Origin: Onchidella celtica | Lineage: Eukaryota; Mollusca; Gastropoda; Systellommatophora; Onchidiidae | Assembly (NCBI GenBank): GCA_963931925.1 | Contig: OZ007569.1 | Span: 4,026,007 to 4,090,006 of the forward strand | Direction: 5' to 3' | DNA: 64,000 bases | Shown: positions 46,367 to 58,562 of the stretch, one piece after another | How positions within the stretch are numbered: the stretch's first letter is position 1 | Layout of the letters: each line of letters opens with the position of its first letter | Notes under the pieces: generated by a model | What the model saw: the letters and a program-made list of their open reading frames with translations, nothing else | What the model was told of the DNA's origin: nothing | Database searches by the model: none | Made by a program: the position numbers and the translations under genes

Positions 46367-46382
46367 AGCCCTTTTCAGGGCT
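46367..46382 (+). other. Hairpin resembling a histone mRNA 3' stem-loop
   Basis: AGCCCTTTTCAGGGCT forms a 6-bp stem with a TTTC loop, the geometry of the replication-dependent histone 3' stem-loop. The first pair is A-T instead of G-C. No histone coding sequence is visible upstream, so it may be chance or a relic. Confidence 0.3.
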
Positions 46383-47256
46383 GAAGCAGCCCTTGTGAGG
46401 GCTACAGAATAAGGGGATAGAACACGAAGACTTAAACGAGGAAAATCAGACGAAAACAACATGAAGAGCAGAGGAATCAGCGAGCAGACAGACGCGCTCG
46501 CAAAAATAAAGATCTCATCTCCATCATCACATCAAATAAACCTATGAAAAATTTATAAATTAAATAAAAAATTTAGTGTAACTTTATATTGCAAATGGCT
46601 CACTTCTAAAGAACCCACAATCGCAAGTAATCGAGAATCTGTCAATAGTACAGAATTCTATTTTATAATTCTCATGTAAGCCACTGTGGTCTCTCAATAA
46701 AATGATTGTGTGTGACACATGTGCGTTAGTCACACATTGAGAAACAATTATTTACCTAGTTCGGAAAAAAGGACCATTTAATTAGCAATAGCCGAGGCAG
46801 AAATACGATACTTTGACATCATACAGTGCCAAAGAGCAAGTTGCGGAGATTACTCGGCGGTGCATTCATGTTTCACTTTCTATTTTTCCTACAGGAATTT
46901 CATACTGGCCTGGAAGAAATAAGACAAATAAATTGGGTAGCTGGTCAAGTTTCAGTCAGTGTTAGTGTGGGTATATTATTCTATATGATACGAGAACCAC
47001 TGAACTAAAATAATTTGCCCGAGGAGTCGAGATACGACAAAAGCTGGAAATCGTTGGTTGAAAACAAGGAGATTATCATTCATTGTGTCGTCACTGATTT
47101 CTGTGGGTGCTTCACGCGCTGAGGGGTAACACGGCTTGATAGCTATAACAAACAGCACACCTCTTACCTTTCATGGAGGTCTGGAGACAGTAGGACTGGC
47201 GGGGGGGGGGGTTGGGGGGGGGGCTTCTAGAGAGGAGAGGTAGAAAAGGAAGATTG

Positions 47257-47272
47257 TGACAGAGAGAGAGAA

Positions 47273-47318
<46 letters not shown>

Positions 47319-47429
47319 ACAGAGAGAGAGAAAGAGACAGAGAGAGAGAAAGAACGAGAGAAAGAGAGAGAGGGAGACAGAGAGAGACACACACACATAG
47401 AGAGCGAGAGAGAGACACACACAGAGAGC

Positions 47430-47501
<72 letters not shown>

Positions 47502-47520
47502 GAAAGCGAGAGAGAAAGAG

Positions 47521-47557
<37 letters not shown>
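47257..47557. repeat. AG-rich compound microsatellite
   Basis: About 300 bp of AG with AC and AAAG interruptions. Long Ser/Leu frames on the minus strand are artefacts. Confidence 0.9.
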
Positions 47558-47722
47558 TTTTGAGAAAGCCCGTCGATATATAACACCGGTCACATTATGT
47601 CAGGAGAAAGCAAGAAAGAACAGCTAAATCAAAAACAGTGAACACACGCAATGGCGTGGTATACTGACTGTAAAACTAGCTTGCCTACCGAATTACAGTA
47701 ATTTTTTACTTTTAAATACATT

Positions 47723-48143
47723 TTGTACGGATATGGACAGTGCATATCCGTACAACGCACACAATTCGATGACGCAGAACACACACCGGAATACTATATT
47801 ACTGACCTTGTTAATCTGCATATTTTTTAAAAATATGAATCGGCTTAGTAGCAAAACAATCCAACTTCTGCTCGGAGATTGCGTGATCTGCGCTAATAAT
47901 ATACTTGAGTTTACGTCGATCACCAATGGCTACCCCAGCCCCTTTTCGCCTGATTAGTCAATCTGTCTACCGCCCATTGATACAAACTGACTAGACCCTC
48001 ACGCCCCTAGGTCCATCTGACTATACCATGTGTTGTCACTTTAAATTTGTGAACACCATACCAAGTTTTGTTTCAGCCAATCTTCACCAATCGCGCTTTT
48101 GGTAAACATGTTGTACGGATATGCACTGTCCATATCCATACAA
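47723..48143 (+). mobile_element. Foldback MITE, copy 2
   Basis: 421 bp with 33-bp terminal inverted repeats (47723-47755 and 48111-48143) matching at 32 of 33 positions. Each terminal repeat is itself a near-palindrome (TACGGATATG...CATATCCGTA), so each end can fold on its own. It matches copy 1 at 22524-22947. No transposase frame is visible, and no target duplication could be called with confidence. Confidence 0.75.
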
Positions 48144-49029
48144 CGTGTTATACGGATATACACTTCCTTTGGATAGAGCAGTAGTCCAATTAATGTGCTG
48201 GCGACTATGCACTGCAGCAGTCTCAGTAGTCTTCTTAATAATGAAGGTAGGAAACGGGTACAAAGTTTAAGCACAGATAGTTGTGGTGGCAGCTGCTATA
48301 AAACTGGCCCATCTTGAAACCCCATAAGTGTTTGCACAACTACAGATGACCACTCTATTTGCCAAGTATTCTTTGAATTACTTGCAGAATTTTCGAGTAG
48401 GCCTATCTATTTTCAAATGTTTACTCATCTACATAATAAAACAACTCACACGATTTTTAGATTTTTAACAAGACTTACCGCCCCTCATACAGCCTGGATT
48501 TACGTGAAATTTGGAAGGTGCCTTCTTTTCCACCTGCTAAAAAGTTTAGTTTTTTTTACATTTGCTGATATGAAATGGTGGAGAAGTAGTTTTATGAGTT
48601 CGTTTTGTGTCGCTGATTAATCACCTTCTATCCGTTTTTCTTTCATGAAGATCCATGGTGTAATCAATATTAATTATCTGCGGTTGTGTTGAATAGGAGA
48701 CGCCTACACTGAGTGGACATGCCTTCGTCCTGAGCTGTTAATACTAAGCCTGCGCGTTGACACAAACACGAAATGGAGTGTGGTGAGGTGGGGGTGCAGA
48801 GTGGGATGAAAGTGATGGACGGATGTTAGTTCGCATGACAGTATTTAATCGAGGGGAGGGGGGGGGGGCATGTTTGTCCTGGGTAAAATCAGCTGTCATA
48901 GACAGTGGTACAAAAGGATAACTCATGGGTGTTTAGGTCTTTATTTTAGGAGGTTTCGCTGCCCTTGGCATTCACACCTCTACCTCACCTTTCTTGTTTT
49001 ATTTTTCTTGTTGTGGTTTAGTTTTTTAG
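48144..49029. other. Non-coding stretch, no gene recognised
   Basis: Unique sequence with a partial echo of the MITE end at 48145-48165 (TTATACGGATATAC) and a G run near 48859. No gene supported. Confidence 0.45.
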
Positions 49030-49262
49030 AATTTTGCCCCGGGCAGCGGCCTCTTCGGCCTGCTCTTCACGATTTCCAATTGCTAAGGTGTCTTTGTTGT
49101 GCGCAACGTGCACACGGGCTCTCCGAATTTTTCGTCTTTATCAGAGAAGACTAGGTGCTCGATCCTACCTAACAAAGGACCAGGGACAGGAAAATATGAG
49201 AAAAATCCCAAAATTCCAACATGTCTGCACCAACCGGGATTTGAACCCGTGGGATAGCGAGC
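49030..49262 (-). mobile_element. tRNA-derived SINE, copy 3
   Basis: Same body as copies 1 and 2 on the minus strand (GGGCAGCGGCC, GCGCAACGTGCACACGGG, GACTAGGTGCTCGATCCTAC, GGGACAGGAAAATATGAG). Its B-box-like GGTTCAAATCC lies at about 49236-49246 on the minus strand. The head beyond the B box is diverged. Confidence 0.7.
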
Positions 49263-49383
49263 TACATTTTTGTACTTTGTGCCACTGATTGTTGTAACGG
49301 TAGATGCAAATGTGGTAGCGGTGAGTGTTGATGACTGTATCAAAATAATAATCATAACAACAATAATAATAAACATAAAGAAT

Positions 49384-50007
49384 AAGAACGAAGAGTTACA
49401 TGTGTACAGGAATGAAGAGTTACATGTGCACAAGAACGAAGAGTTACATGTGTACAGGAACGAAGAGTTACACGTGTACAAGAACGAAGAGTTACACGTG
49501 CACAAGAACGAAGAGTTACACGTGCACAAGAACGAAGAGTTACACGTGCACAAGAACGAAGAGTTACACGTGCACAAGAACGAAGAGTTACACGTGCACA
49601 AGAACGAAGAGTTACACGTGCACAAGAACGAAGAGTTACACGTGCACAAGAACGAAGAGTTACACGTGCACAAGAACGAAGAGTTACACGTGCACAAGAA
49701 CGAAGAGTTACACGTGCACAAGAACGAAGAGTTACACGTGCACAAGAACGAAGAGTTACACGTGCACAAGAACGAAGAGTTACACGTGCACAAGAACGAA
49801 GAGTTACACGTGCACAAGAACGAAGAGTTACACGTGCACAAGAACGAAGAGTTACACGTGCACAAGAACGAAGAGTTACACGTGCACAAGAACGAAGAGT
49901 TACACGTGCACAAGAACGAAGAGTTACACGTGCACAAGAACGAAGAGTTACACGTGCACAAGAACGAAGAGTTACACGTGTACAAGAACGAAGAGTTACA
50001 TGATTGA
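49384..50007. repeat. 24-bp tandem array, 26 copies
   Basis: Unit AACGAAGAGTTACACGTGCA plus CAAG, repeated 26 times. The first few and last units vary (ATGTGTAC, AGGAATG, GTGTAC). Most middle units look identical and each holds a CACGTG palindrome. Because 24 is a multiple of 3, several frames on both strands stay open for 200-330 codons. These are not supported as genes. Confidence 0.95.
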
Positions 50008-50351
50008 GTAAACAGTAAAAATAATTTTTTATTTGGGCAACGATGGGACGATACTCTGTTATCACGTAAAATGTCCACGAGGAACGAGTCAGTTACCTCC
50101 CCTTTTTTTCATGGGTGGTTTGCAGAGTGTGACAACAATGAGGGTTTTTACGAGCGACAAATTCACAGGGGAAAGGTTGAATAGGTACAGACTTGCTCAG
50201 AATGACTTGTAAATGAACTCATTCAAGCAATGGTCATTGATTAGGGCCATTTGCCCAGGACGAATGACCACATACTGACCAAATGACCAATAGTTTTGAT
50301 CCAAACCGAGTCAGTGTACAACTTCAGACAGGGCGGCCAAGTATGGGTCAG
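50008..50351. other. Short non-coding spacer
   Basis: Unique sequence between the 24-bp array and the CTAT microsatellite. Nothing recognised. Confidence 0.5.
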
Positions 50352-50850
<499 letters not shown>

Positions 50851-51200
50851 ATGTCAGTTTGGGTACACTACTGAGCTAAACCATTCTACGTTTTTGATAA
50901 TGCCGAGGTTAGATAATAATTGAAACTCAGTTCACTCAGTGAATCAAGAAGGCAACGGATTACAAAATGGTAGATTTCTGCCAATATTATTCCGGCGCTT
51001 TTGATAGCTGTTCACATTTAAGGAAAAGACAAAGGTAACGTAAAGTTTGCGAATGTAACTTTTTGTTCTCTTTTCCTTTTTACATTTTATCTCCAGAGAA
51101 CGAGAAAAGAAAAAAAAAATCGAAAAAGAGGGGGGAGGAGGTGGGGGGGGGGGATGGCAACATGAAAAGAAAGAACAAAATAATCATGAATGCGAAATAT

Positions 51201-51443
51201 CGTCACGCTCATTCGATAATTGCCTAAGTCGTTTTCAGGCATTTTGAGATAATAAGAAAAAACAGTACCAACAAGATGGATTAGACTTAGGCATAGCGTT
51301 CTGCTGCAGTTTTCAGCAGTAAAAAATGCACTGTTCACTAAATTGCATTCGCAGAATTGTGTATCCTTAATTAAAATATTCCTCTTCGGCCTTAACTCAA
51401 AATGCCTAAAAATGACTTAGGCAATTATCGAATGAGCGTGACG
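51201..51443. mobile_element. MITE-like inverted-repeat element, family 1, copy 2
   Basis: 243 bp bounded by a long terminal inverted repeat. The left end CGTCACGCTCATTCGATAAT is mirrored by the right end ATTATCGAATGAGCGTGACG, and the inverted match continues through TTGCCTAAGTC and AGGCATTTTGAG, about 50 bp with few mismatches. ATAT flanks both sides and may be the target duplication. The ends are related to those at 5186-5537. No coding capacity. Confidence 0.75.
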
Positions 51444-51769
51444 ATATGACAGAGTTTTAGGATCCTTCTGAAAATGAACTTACTCACTTTTTGAAAGATG
51501 CAGAGTTATGGTCAGGAGTCTTGCTGGGGCTTAAACTGTGGTCACTGACTGCGCTGTGGGGCCCCTGTGTTTGAGCGTGGACACTAAGGCTGGGTGGACA
51601 TAACACATAACTTGGGTGTTGTTGTTGACGATTCCATGGAGAGTGAGTGGCCACTGGAGGAGGGATGAGGGGAGTGCATGGGGATGAGATGCAGTTGAAG
51701 TGAGACTGCTGGAAAACGTGTCTGTTGAGAAAGGCGGGGGGTGGGTGGGGGATAAGTGACCGTCTGTGA

Positions 51770-52045
51770 GGATAATTGGCTAACTTGTGTTGTAATAGGA
51801 TAACTTGCGGGACAGTGGGACATCTACTGGAATAACAGGATATCTTGTGGGCTAATGGGATATCTTATGGGATAAAAGGATTATTTTGTGAGATAATGAG
51901 ATATCTTGTGGGATAATGGGGTATCCTGTAATATAATGGGATATTTTGCGGGATAATTGGACATCCTTATGGGATAATGGGATATCTTGTAGGAAAATGG
52001 GATATCTTGCGAGATAGTGAGGCATTCTTGTGGAATAATGGACTC
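51770..52045. repeat. Degenerate minisatellite, unit about 26-28 bp
   Basis: About ten imperfect units built on GGGATAATGGGATATCTTGT with many substitutions. An older repeat than the 24-bp array. Confidence 0.75.
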
Positions 52046-52390
52046 TCTTGTATTCGATAAATTATAATTCTTATTTGTGTAATTTTTTTTTTTAATGAGT
52101 TATCAAATGAAGGGGGAAAAGTTAAATAAAAGAATGAGCTGATATGACGTGTACCTTTGTCATTGAGCCAGTGAGTAGATGGATGTAGTTTAGGATCATG
52201 ATAATGGTAATCTAATAAGGAAAATGATGATGATGATAGTTTAGAAGGACATTTTTCAAAGAAAGAGGAGGAAAAGGGGATGAGAATAGATGAAAAAAAT
52301 AATTGATAATAAAATAAAAAGATGAACGCATTTACATAATCGCATTCGAACATCCAATATACATTGTAATTTCATGGAATAAAGAAAGCA

Positions 52391-52467
52391 TTGACTGACT
52401 AACTTTGTAATATAAGATCAATAAAGAGCATTGACTGACTAACTTTGTAATATAAGATCAATAAAGA
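52391..52467. repeat. Two-copy 40-bp tandem duplication
   Basis: TTGACTGACTAACTTTGTAA followed by TATAAGATCAATAAAGA occurs at 52391 and again at 52431. Recent local duplication. Confidence 0.9.
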
Positions 52468-52559
52468 AGTAAAAAAGAGCATGCAAAAACATGTAAGTGT
52501 AAGTTCATAAAGGAATAACTATCTGAAATCTGAGGGTCTGTTTCAGCTATGTGGTGGCT

Positions 52560-52820
52560 AGGGTCTGAGTTGGAATCAGTAATAATAAGAAATGTCTATA
52601 ATAATGCAAAAAAAAAATAGTAACAACAATGATAGCAATAACAACAACACCATTGATCATGATGCATGATGGTAATAATGATAATAATAACAATAATACA
52701 AGAAGAAGAAGAACAACAACAACAACGATAAAAATAATTACAGTAACAATAATAATTATCAACAACAACAATAACATAACAATAACAATAAAATAATAAT
52801 AATAATAATAACGGGTACGT
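52560..52820. repeat. AAT/AAC-rich simple sequence
   Basis: Interrupted ATA, AAC and AAG triplet runs. Tyr/Ile/Leu-rich minus-strand frames here are artefacts. Confidence 0.7.
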
Positions 52821-53491
52821 CTTCCTAAAGTACAAATAAATTCCATTAAGACTGAAATGCAACAACAGCAAAAGAATGCACACGGAAATAAACAAATAAA
52901 TGTGATAAAATATTTGCATAGTTATAAGTGCTCAAACCTTTAGGCATTTTCACGGCTGATCTTCATACCGCTGTCTGCGGAAGATTTACACTCATTCACA
53001 ACTGCTGTGTTCACAAGTAAAGAAAGCCCAAATCGGTAATTGAAATTAGTGTTCTGTTCTGTGACTCTGTGGTTAAGAAAATGTTTAGACACAAATGAAA
53101 TCAATCCGCCAATTGTGACGTAATGTAACGGCGTGGTCCCCGCGTCCGGACGGTTAACCTTAACATTCCTAGCCATTAGTTGCCATTTCTGAAACTTCTA
53201 AAGTATTCAGGACTGATTAACAATAGTTGAGCGATATACAAAAACGCTAAATATTCAGGATAAAAAATTAATGATTTCAGGATAAAATATTAAAGTATTC
53301 GAAAAATGGAACATTGGGTACCTGTCAATTATTTGAAACACTAGACGCCCAAGGGTTAACTGTTCAAAACATTTACGTCATCAAGTGATTCCAGATATTG
53401 TACAAACGGCCTGTTTGGCCTTGCTAAGCCAATGTGGCCCATAGATCAAGGAAACAACAATCGTCAACCAAACGTGATTCGTGTATCCGGC

Positions 53492-53642
53492 TATATAAAC
53501 ACATTGACGTAACTTTACCCAGTCAGACAGATTAATATCTGATTGTTTGTGAGTTGAGGCATGCAGATTCGTTCTGTGACATTTATCCTACGTTGTTTGT
53601 GTGAAGACGGAATCCAGAAGCCTCATAATGATTGGTTTTTGC
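53492..53642 (+). promoter_or_regulatory. Candidate TATA promoter with short first exon
   Basis: CTATATAAAC at 53491-53500 is followed by a stretch with ATGATTGGTTTTTGCTGG directly before GTATGT, a good splice donor shape (around 53643). This could be a core promoter and first exon of an unseen gene. No downstream exon was identified, so it stays tentative. Confidence 0.25.
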
Positions 53643-53968
53643 TGGGTATGTTCAATTCTGCAGTTTTATATGACGCCAAAATTATTAAAATTAGCTAAGA
53701 ACTGAGAAAAGAAGCTTTGCGAAGTAAATGATAGTATTTTATAATGCTGAAGCCAAAGATTCGTGCACCCATCGAACACTTTAATCAGCACTAATATAGC
53801 ACATAGCTGTCAAGTTTTATTTGCCAGTGGAACATTTTGTACTAGAATTTAAGTTCTATTGTATACAACAGTCAAAGTCATAACCACCCATGTCATTTTC
53901 TCTTGAACTGGTCAAATGCCGCCCATGCTTCGCAAGCGCTCACGCCGCACGGGCGGCAAAAGTCGGCA

Positions 53969-53983
53969 AGGTCAAGCTGACCG
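53969..53983. promoter_or_regulatory. Nuclear-receptor-like inverted repeat, 3-bp spacer
   Basis: AGGTCA-AGC-TGACCG: two RGGTCA-type half sites facing each other with a 3-bp spacer, one mismatch from an ideal palindrome. Steroid-receptor-type layout. Function inferred only. Confidence 0.4.
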
Positions 53984-54013
53984 CGCCACCCGCAAACCGT
54001 ATTTTCACGGGTC

Positions 54014-54026
54014 GGGTCACTGACCT
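54014..54026. promoter_or_regulatory. Nuclear-receptor-like inverted repeat, 1-bp spacer
   Basis: GGGTCA-C-TGACCT, the IR-1 layout known for RXR-heterodimer receptors. Confidence 0.4.
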
Positions 54027-54582
54027 CTTTGAGACATAACTATCGTCTTATTGTTCACTGTAACTCTTCTAAATCAAAGGCATTGTGACATGGACATGTT
54101 AACCAGTGAACCACTGGTCGGAATCACAAAGACTAAGCTTTCAAAGGCTCTCCCCACACTTTCAAAAGATGTAACATCGAAATGCGAACTGTTGTTCAAC
54201 AAATTTGCAATAATTATTATCTCATTTTCTCACAAGCTGACCACCATCTGGAGTTGTCTGTATCTAAGAACCAATCAGAAACAAGCTCTGATAAAATCTT
54301 TGCCCCAAATGCCCATATTGGTTTATTAGCATGTGTCAATCAGGATGAAACCATTTGTGTAGGGTTTGGGAGGGCGTGGCTAGCTATCATGCTTCGTTCT
54401 CACGAAAACTACAGCTGTCAGTTTGGAATCATAAGTCAGATCATTGGTTAGAGACTGACAGACTAAGGTTTTGCTGGTTAATTCATTATCAAGCGTGATA
54501 AGGCATAGCAGCGAACGTTTTCATACCGATCAATAAAAACCGAACCACGTGGACAGCGTGTGTGGTCATCTTATAGCGGCAA

Positions 54583-54595
54583 GGGTCAATGACCC
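54583..54595. promoter_or_regulatory. Nuclear-receptor-like inverted repeat, 1-bp spacer
   Basis: GGGTCA-A-TGACCC, a perfect IR-1 palindrome. Confidence 0.4.
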
Positions 54596-54617
54596 CAGAT
54601 AAGATTCTCCGTGAGTA

Positions 54618-54630
54618 AGGTCACTGACCG
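54618..54630. promoter_or_regulatory. Nuclear-receptor-like inverted repeat, 1-bp spacer
   Basis: AGGTCA-C-TGACCG, IR-1 layout, 35 bp after the previous one. Confidence 0.4.
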
Positions 54631-54635
54631 GACAG

Positions 54636-56505
54636 CGGGCTTTAAGGCGCGCGCGCAGGGTGAGAGTTAAGACTTTATTCCAACTCATATCGAGCATCAT
54701 GAATTGTTTTACACACTGTTTCCTATGAAATGTCTTGGCTTAAGGGATAAAAATGATGAAGTTGCCGAAACAGGCCCAAGAAGCAATGTGTCATGGATAC
54801 CCAAATTCCAATACCGGTACGTGAAGTGTCCGAATCTTCTAAGATGTTCTTTGCGCTCTCCCCAATTCTCGTATTCTCCCTCTCTCTCTCTCCCCCCCCC
54901 CTCTCTCTCTTTTCTTTCTCTCTCTCTCACACACACATGCAAATACTCTTTGCTTCATTAATCATTACCACAACACCCCCCCCCCCAACATTATGTAATT
55001 TACATAAAATCCTGCAGCGAAGGACCAGCCACAGCTAAGTAACCCATTCCTTTCATTCATTTCAATACAATATTCTTTCTAATTAAAAACAACAACAACA
55101 ACAATAGAATTGCAGGTAGGTTTTTTTTTCATTTTAGCCTGATCAAAATCTTCATTAACTGAAAGTCAGCCCAATTCATTCCTCAATCCATTTACATGTT
55201 ACTGCACCATTTCATGTTGTTTGTTTCTATTCTGAAACTTTGGATTAAAAAAAAAATTTTTTTTTTTTAGCTTAAAAGTATAGCTTAAAGCAGTGATTCT
55301 TAACATTTTAAATGCTACTTCCCACCTACCTAAATTAATCCATTCATTTTTCATAGATTTGCACCCCCCCCCCCCCCTGCAAAGAAAAATTCCAATGTCA
55401 TTGAATGGAATTCTAAATTTGACGCAAGTTTACGTAGCACTTACACATTTTTGCGACCTTCACCGGTAAATGTACAGTGGTATTCGTTATCTGTGTATTT
55501 ACAATGTATATATAATTCCCTAATGAAATCCGAAAACTCTATGGACAAGCCATGACTTACCTCAATGTGATGTCAGGCCGTTCCTTTGGGGATAACGATT
55601 TTCTAAAGTTCGTTTTTCTTTTTTCAATCGTCAAACCAACGTTCTCACGTCGAAGGAAACATTCTCAATTTAAATAAGATAGACATTTCTCCTCAACTCC
55701 AAAAACTCGGTCTATTAAATGTTGAAATTCATCATATTGTTCTCTTTCTCTCTCTCTCTCTTTTTTTTTTTATAGACATGTAGTATGTACCCAATATCAA
55801 CGTCTTCTCTTTTGTTTGCGTGTAAGCCAGTACAACAACATGAACTTTGTCGCTGGATCCATGACTGATGGGATAATAATGTCAAACAAAAACCTGCACA
55901 CGTGAGAGATCATGAAAGAAAACGAACAAACTCAGTCTGTGTCAATCATTTGCTTTCATGACCTCCTATGAAAATGACGAATGAATGAAAGGGCACTAAC
56001 TCTTTTCACACTCAGTTCAATTTTAATGTAATCCGACAATTGTGTACTCAGGAAAACAGACATTGGTTTAATCTGCGTTTCAACCGTGTTGAAATAACAG
56101 TCAAAATATTTTAACTGATTCAGTGCCGGCCAGACTTTATACATTCTCCGTAGTCGTCACAGTACCAACTCTGTAAGTCAAATGTGTTCACTATGTCAGG
56201 CATTGGGGAAGAGCAAGATATTAGAACAAACACACGACTTCTCATAATCAACAGATTGGACAGTTAACAAAGAATATCCTGTGTGAAAAATTTTATTTGA
56301 ACTTTGTTTGAACTGAGTAAGTAACCCACGAGCCGCTCACGGCGGCTTGCAGGAATTAACCAGCATGCTTTGAACACTTTGTGGTGAATGAAGGGGCATC
56401 TTCATAATTGAAAATGGCCTAAAAACGTTGACATCCCAACGTTCACATGCCCTTTACAGAGAAGGTCAGAATTAGAAGGGGTCAGTTACAAATCTCCCTC
56501 TCTCT
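54636..56505. other. Non-coding stretch, no gene recognised
   Basis: CT-rich tracts at 54870-54930 and 55740-55765, C runs near 54976 and 55364, and A/T runs near 55250. No exon could be supported. Confidence 0.45.
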
Positions 56506-57136
56506 TCAAGTGCCGGATCTGGAACAGATATCCACGATCGTGGTTCGCCACTCACTCCTCCGCTCGGATGCTCTCAAAAAGCCCATATTGTCCCGCTTTT
56601 TCCCTGTCGCCCATCTATTCAAACTCTCTAGATATGTTATTCTTTATCCACCTCTGCTTTTTTTGCCCTCTATTTTTCCAGTTAGAGCAGGATGTTCAAG
56701 ACCTTTGTGTCGATTCAAGTGTCCCATGAATTGCAATTGTCTTCTCCTAATTGTTTTTATTAGTGATCGCTCCGTCATCATCATTTCATTCGATTTCCTT
56801 TATTTCCATGAACTATTCAGCTCCTTAAAAACCACATTTCCGTTGCCTCTAGCTTGTTTTCCATGTCCTTAGTTAATGTCCAGCATTCACATCCGTACAG
56901 GGGGTTGACCACACATAGCTCTTCAAAACCCTCTTTTTTGTTGACATTGAGATGTTTCTGTTCTTTAGAATTGGGCTCATTTTATTAAAACTATCTTTAG
57001 CCATCACTAATCTTCTTTTTATTTCTGCTGTACATTTTTGCCATTGGATTTAATTGTATATCCTAATTATTTAAACTTTTGAACTTGTTCAATCTTCTCA
57101 TCTTTACTTATGAGATAACAGATAGGGTTTACCGCC
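56506..57136 (-). pseudogene. Dead LINE fragment: C-terminal reverse transcriptase region
   Basis: Reading the minus strand from about 57136 down to a TGA at 56506-56508 gives pieces typical of the end of a non-LTR endonuclease/reverse transcriptase ORF: KDEKIEQVQKFK-stop-LGYTIKSNG, then EIKRRLVMAKDSFNKMSPIL, then LYGCECWTLTKDMENKLEAT, then RITYLESLNRWATGK and NMGFLRASER. They sit in different frames and are interrupted by several stops, so the copy is decayed and 5'-truncated. The style is that of RTE-like elements, though I cannot fix the clade. The plus-strand frame at 56447-56872 is its shadow. Confidence 0.8.
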
Positions 57137-57828
57137 TTTTTAGATATTGTCATGCATTGCTAAAATAGAAACTAGGACTTCGTCGACCAGTTGGTAATGT
57201 TGATGTCAGTACAGTACTGCAAACTTTTATTAAATTCAGTTGGTTTATGCTGAAATGGTGGTGTTGGGTTTTTATTCCCTCAAAAGCAGTCAAATAGCAT
57301 TTTCATCCATTCTAATTCCCTCTTTTATTAGGAATTATCAGTTGAAAAGAGAAGCATTTCATGCTCTCTGAATCACCCCTCCCCTCTCGCCGTCCCTCGT
57401 GTCGCGTTTTTCGCACCGTACCCTCACCTATACGAGCGCATGTACTTTATGCATAATAAGCTTACACGTTACTTTACACATTGATGGTGCTCGACGAATG
57501 TGGTAGATTTCATATCTATTATAATATTTCAGTAACTTGCAACCTTTGGCATGAGTAACTGACCAAACTATACACTCTTCAGGCCTTAAATTTGGCAGGA
57601 AGGTGGCAGTTGAGATAAGGAAGATGATGGCTATAATTAAAAGTTGTTTACTTCAAGCATGTGTTTTAAAAAAAACAGCAATGTTTATTGCTATGTAACA
57701 TCTGTACTTTTGCATGGGGTTTGTTTCGTAATATTATAGTACCGTGCATGTCATAAAAAGTAACCGTATCAAGCGTTCAGTTTGGTGCGTAGTGTTCTGA
57801 AGCAAGTCTGTAGGTTATTACTTTTATT

Positions 57829-57831
<3 letters not shown>
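57137..57831. other. Non-coding stretch, no gene recognised
   Basis: Unique AT-rich sequence. Possibly more of the LINE or an intron, but not recognisable. Confidence 0.4.
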
Positions 57832-57885
<54 letters not shown>

Positions 57886-57888
57886 GAG
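57832..57888. repeat. (GA)n microsatellite followed by a G run
   Basis: About 45 bp of GA and then a run of ten or more G. Confidence 0.9.
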
Positions 57889-58171
57889 CACATGATTGTT
57901 TATTCCGGGCAATGCCCGGTAGGTCATTTAATTTATAATAGTCGACGTTTACAGCGCAACTCTTCATGCTGTGCTACCATTGACAGTTGACAGCGGTTTA
58001 GTTATGACTGTGTACAATCATAGATAGGCCTGGTGAAGAAGTAGGTCAGACACCAGTGTGTCATTGAGTGAGGGTTGAAGGCTCAGTTAGAGGTGTTATT
58101 TTTATGATTCAGTCGTTTATTTACGTGGGACTTGCTGGCAGTGTTGGCTGTGTGATGGTTACAGGTGAGAG

Positions 58172-58562
<391 letters not shown>

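Larger units (their letters stand above)
44504..47256. other. Non-coding stretch, no gene recognised
   Basis: Apart from the 42-bp tandem repeat at 45489-45614 and the hairpin at 46367-46382, this is unique AT-rich DNA with no coding frame I can defend. G runs lie near 47202-47222. Confidence 0.45.

Noticed and set aside
47112..47627. Ser/Leu-rich and Arg/Glu-rich frames
   Set aside because: AG microsatellite translated on both strands; the same applies to 5630-6144.
49384..50007. CRISPR-like direct repeats
   Set aside because: Units are contiguous with no unique spacers, there is no cas gene, and the DNA is eukaryotic.
49083..50078. Open frames of 200-330 codons on both strands over the 24-bp array
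   Set aside because: The unit length is a multiple of three, so stop-free frames arise automatically in several readings. No start, splice or domain evidence.
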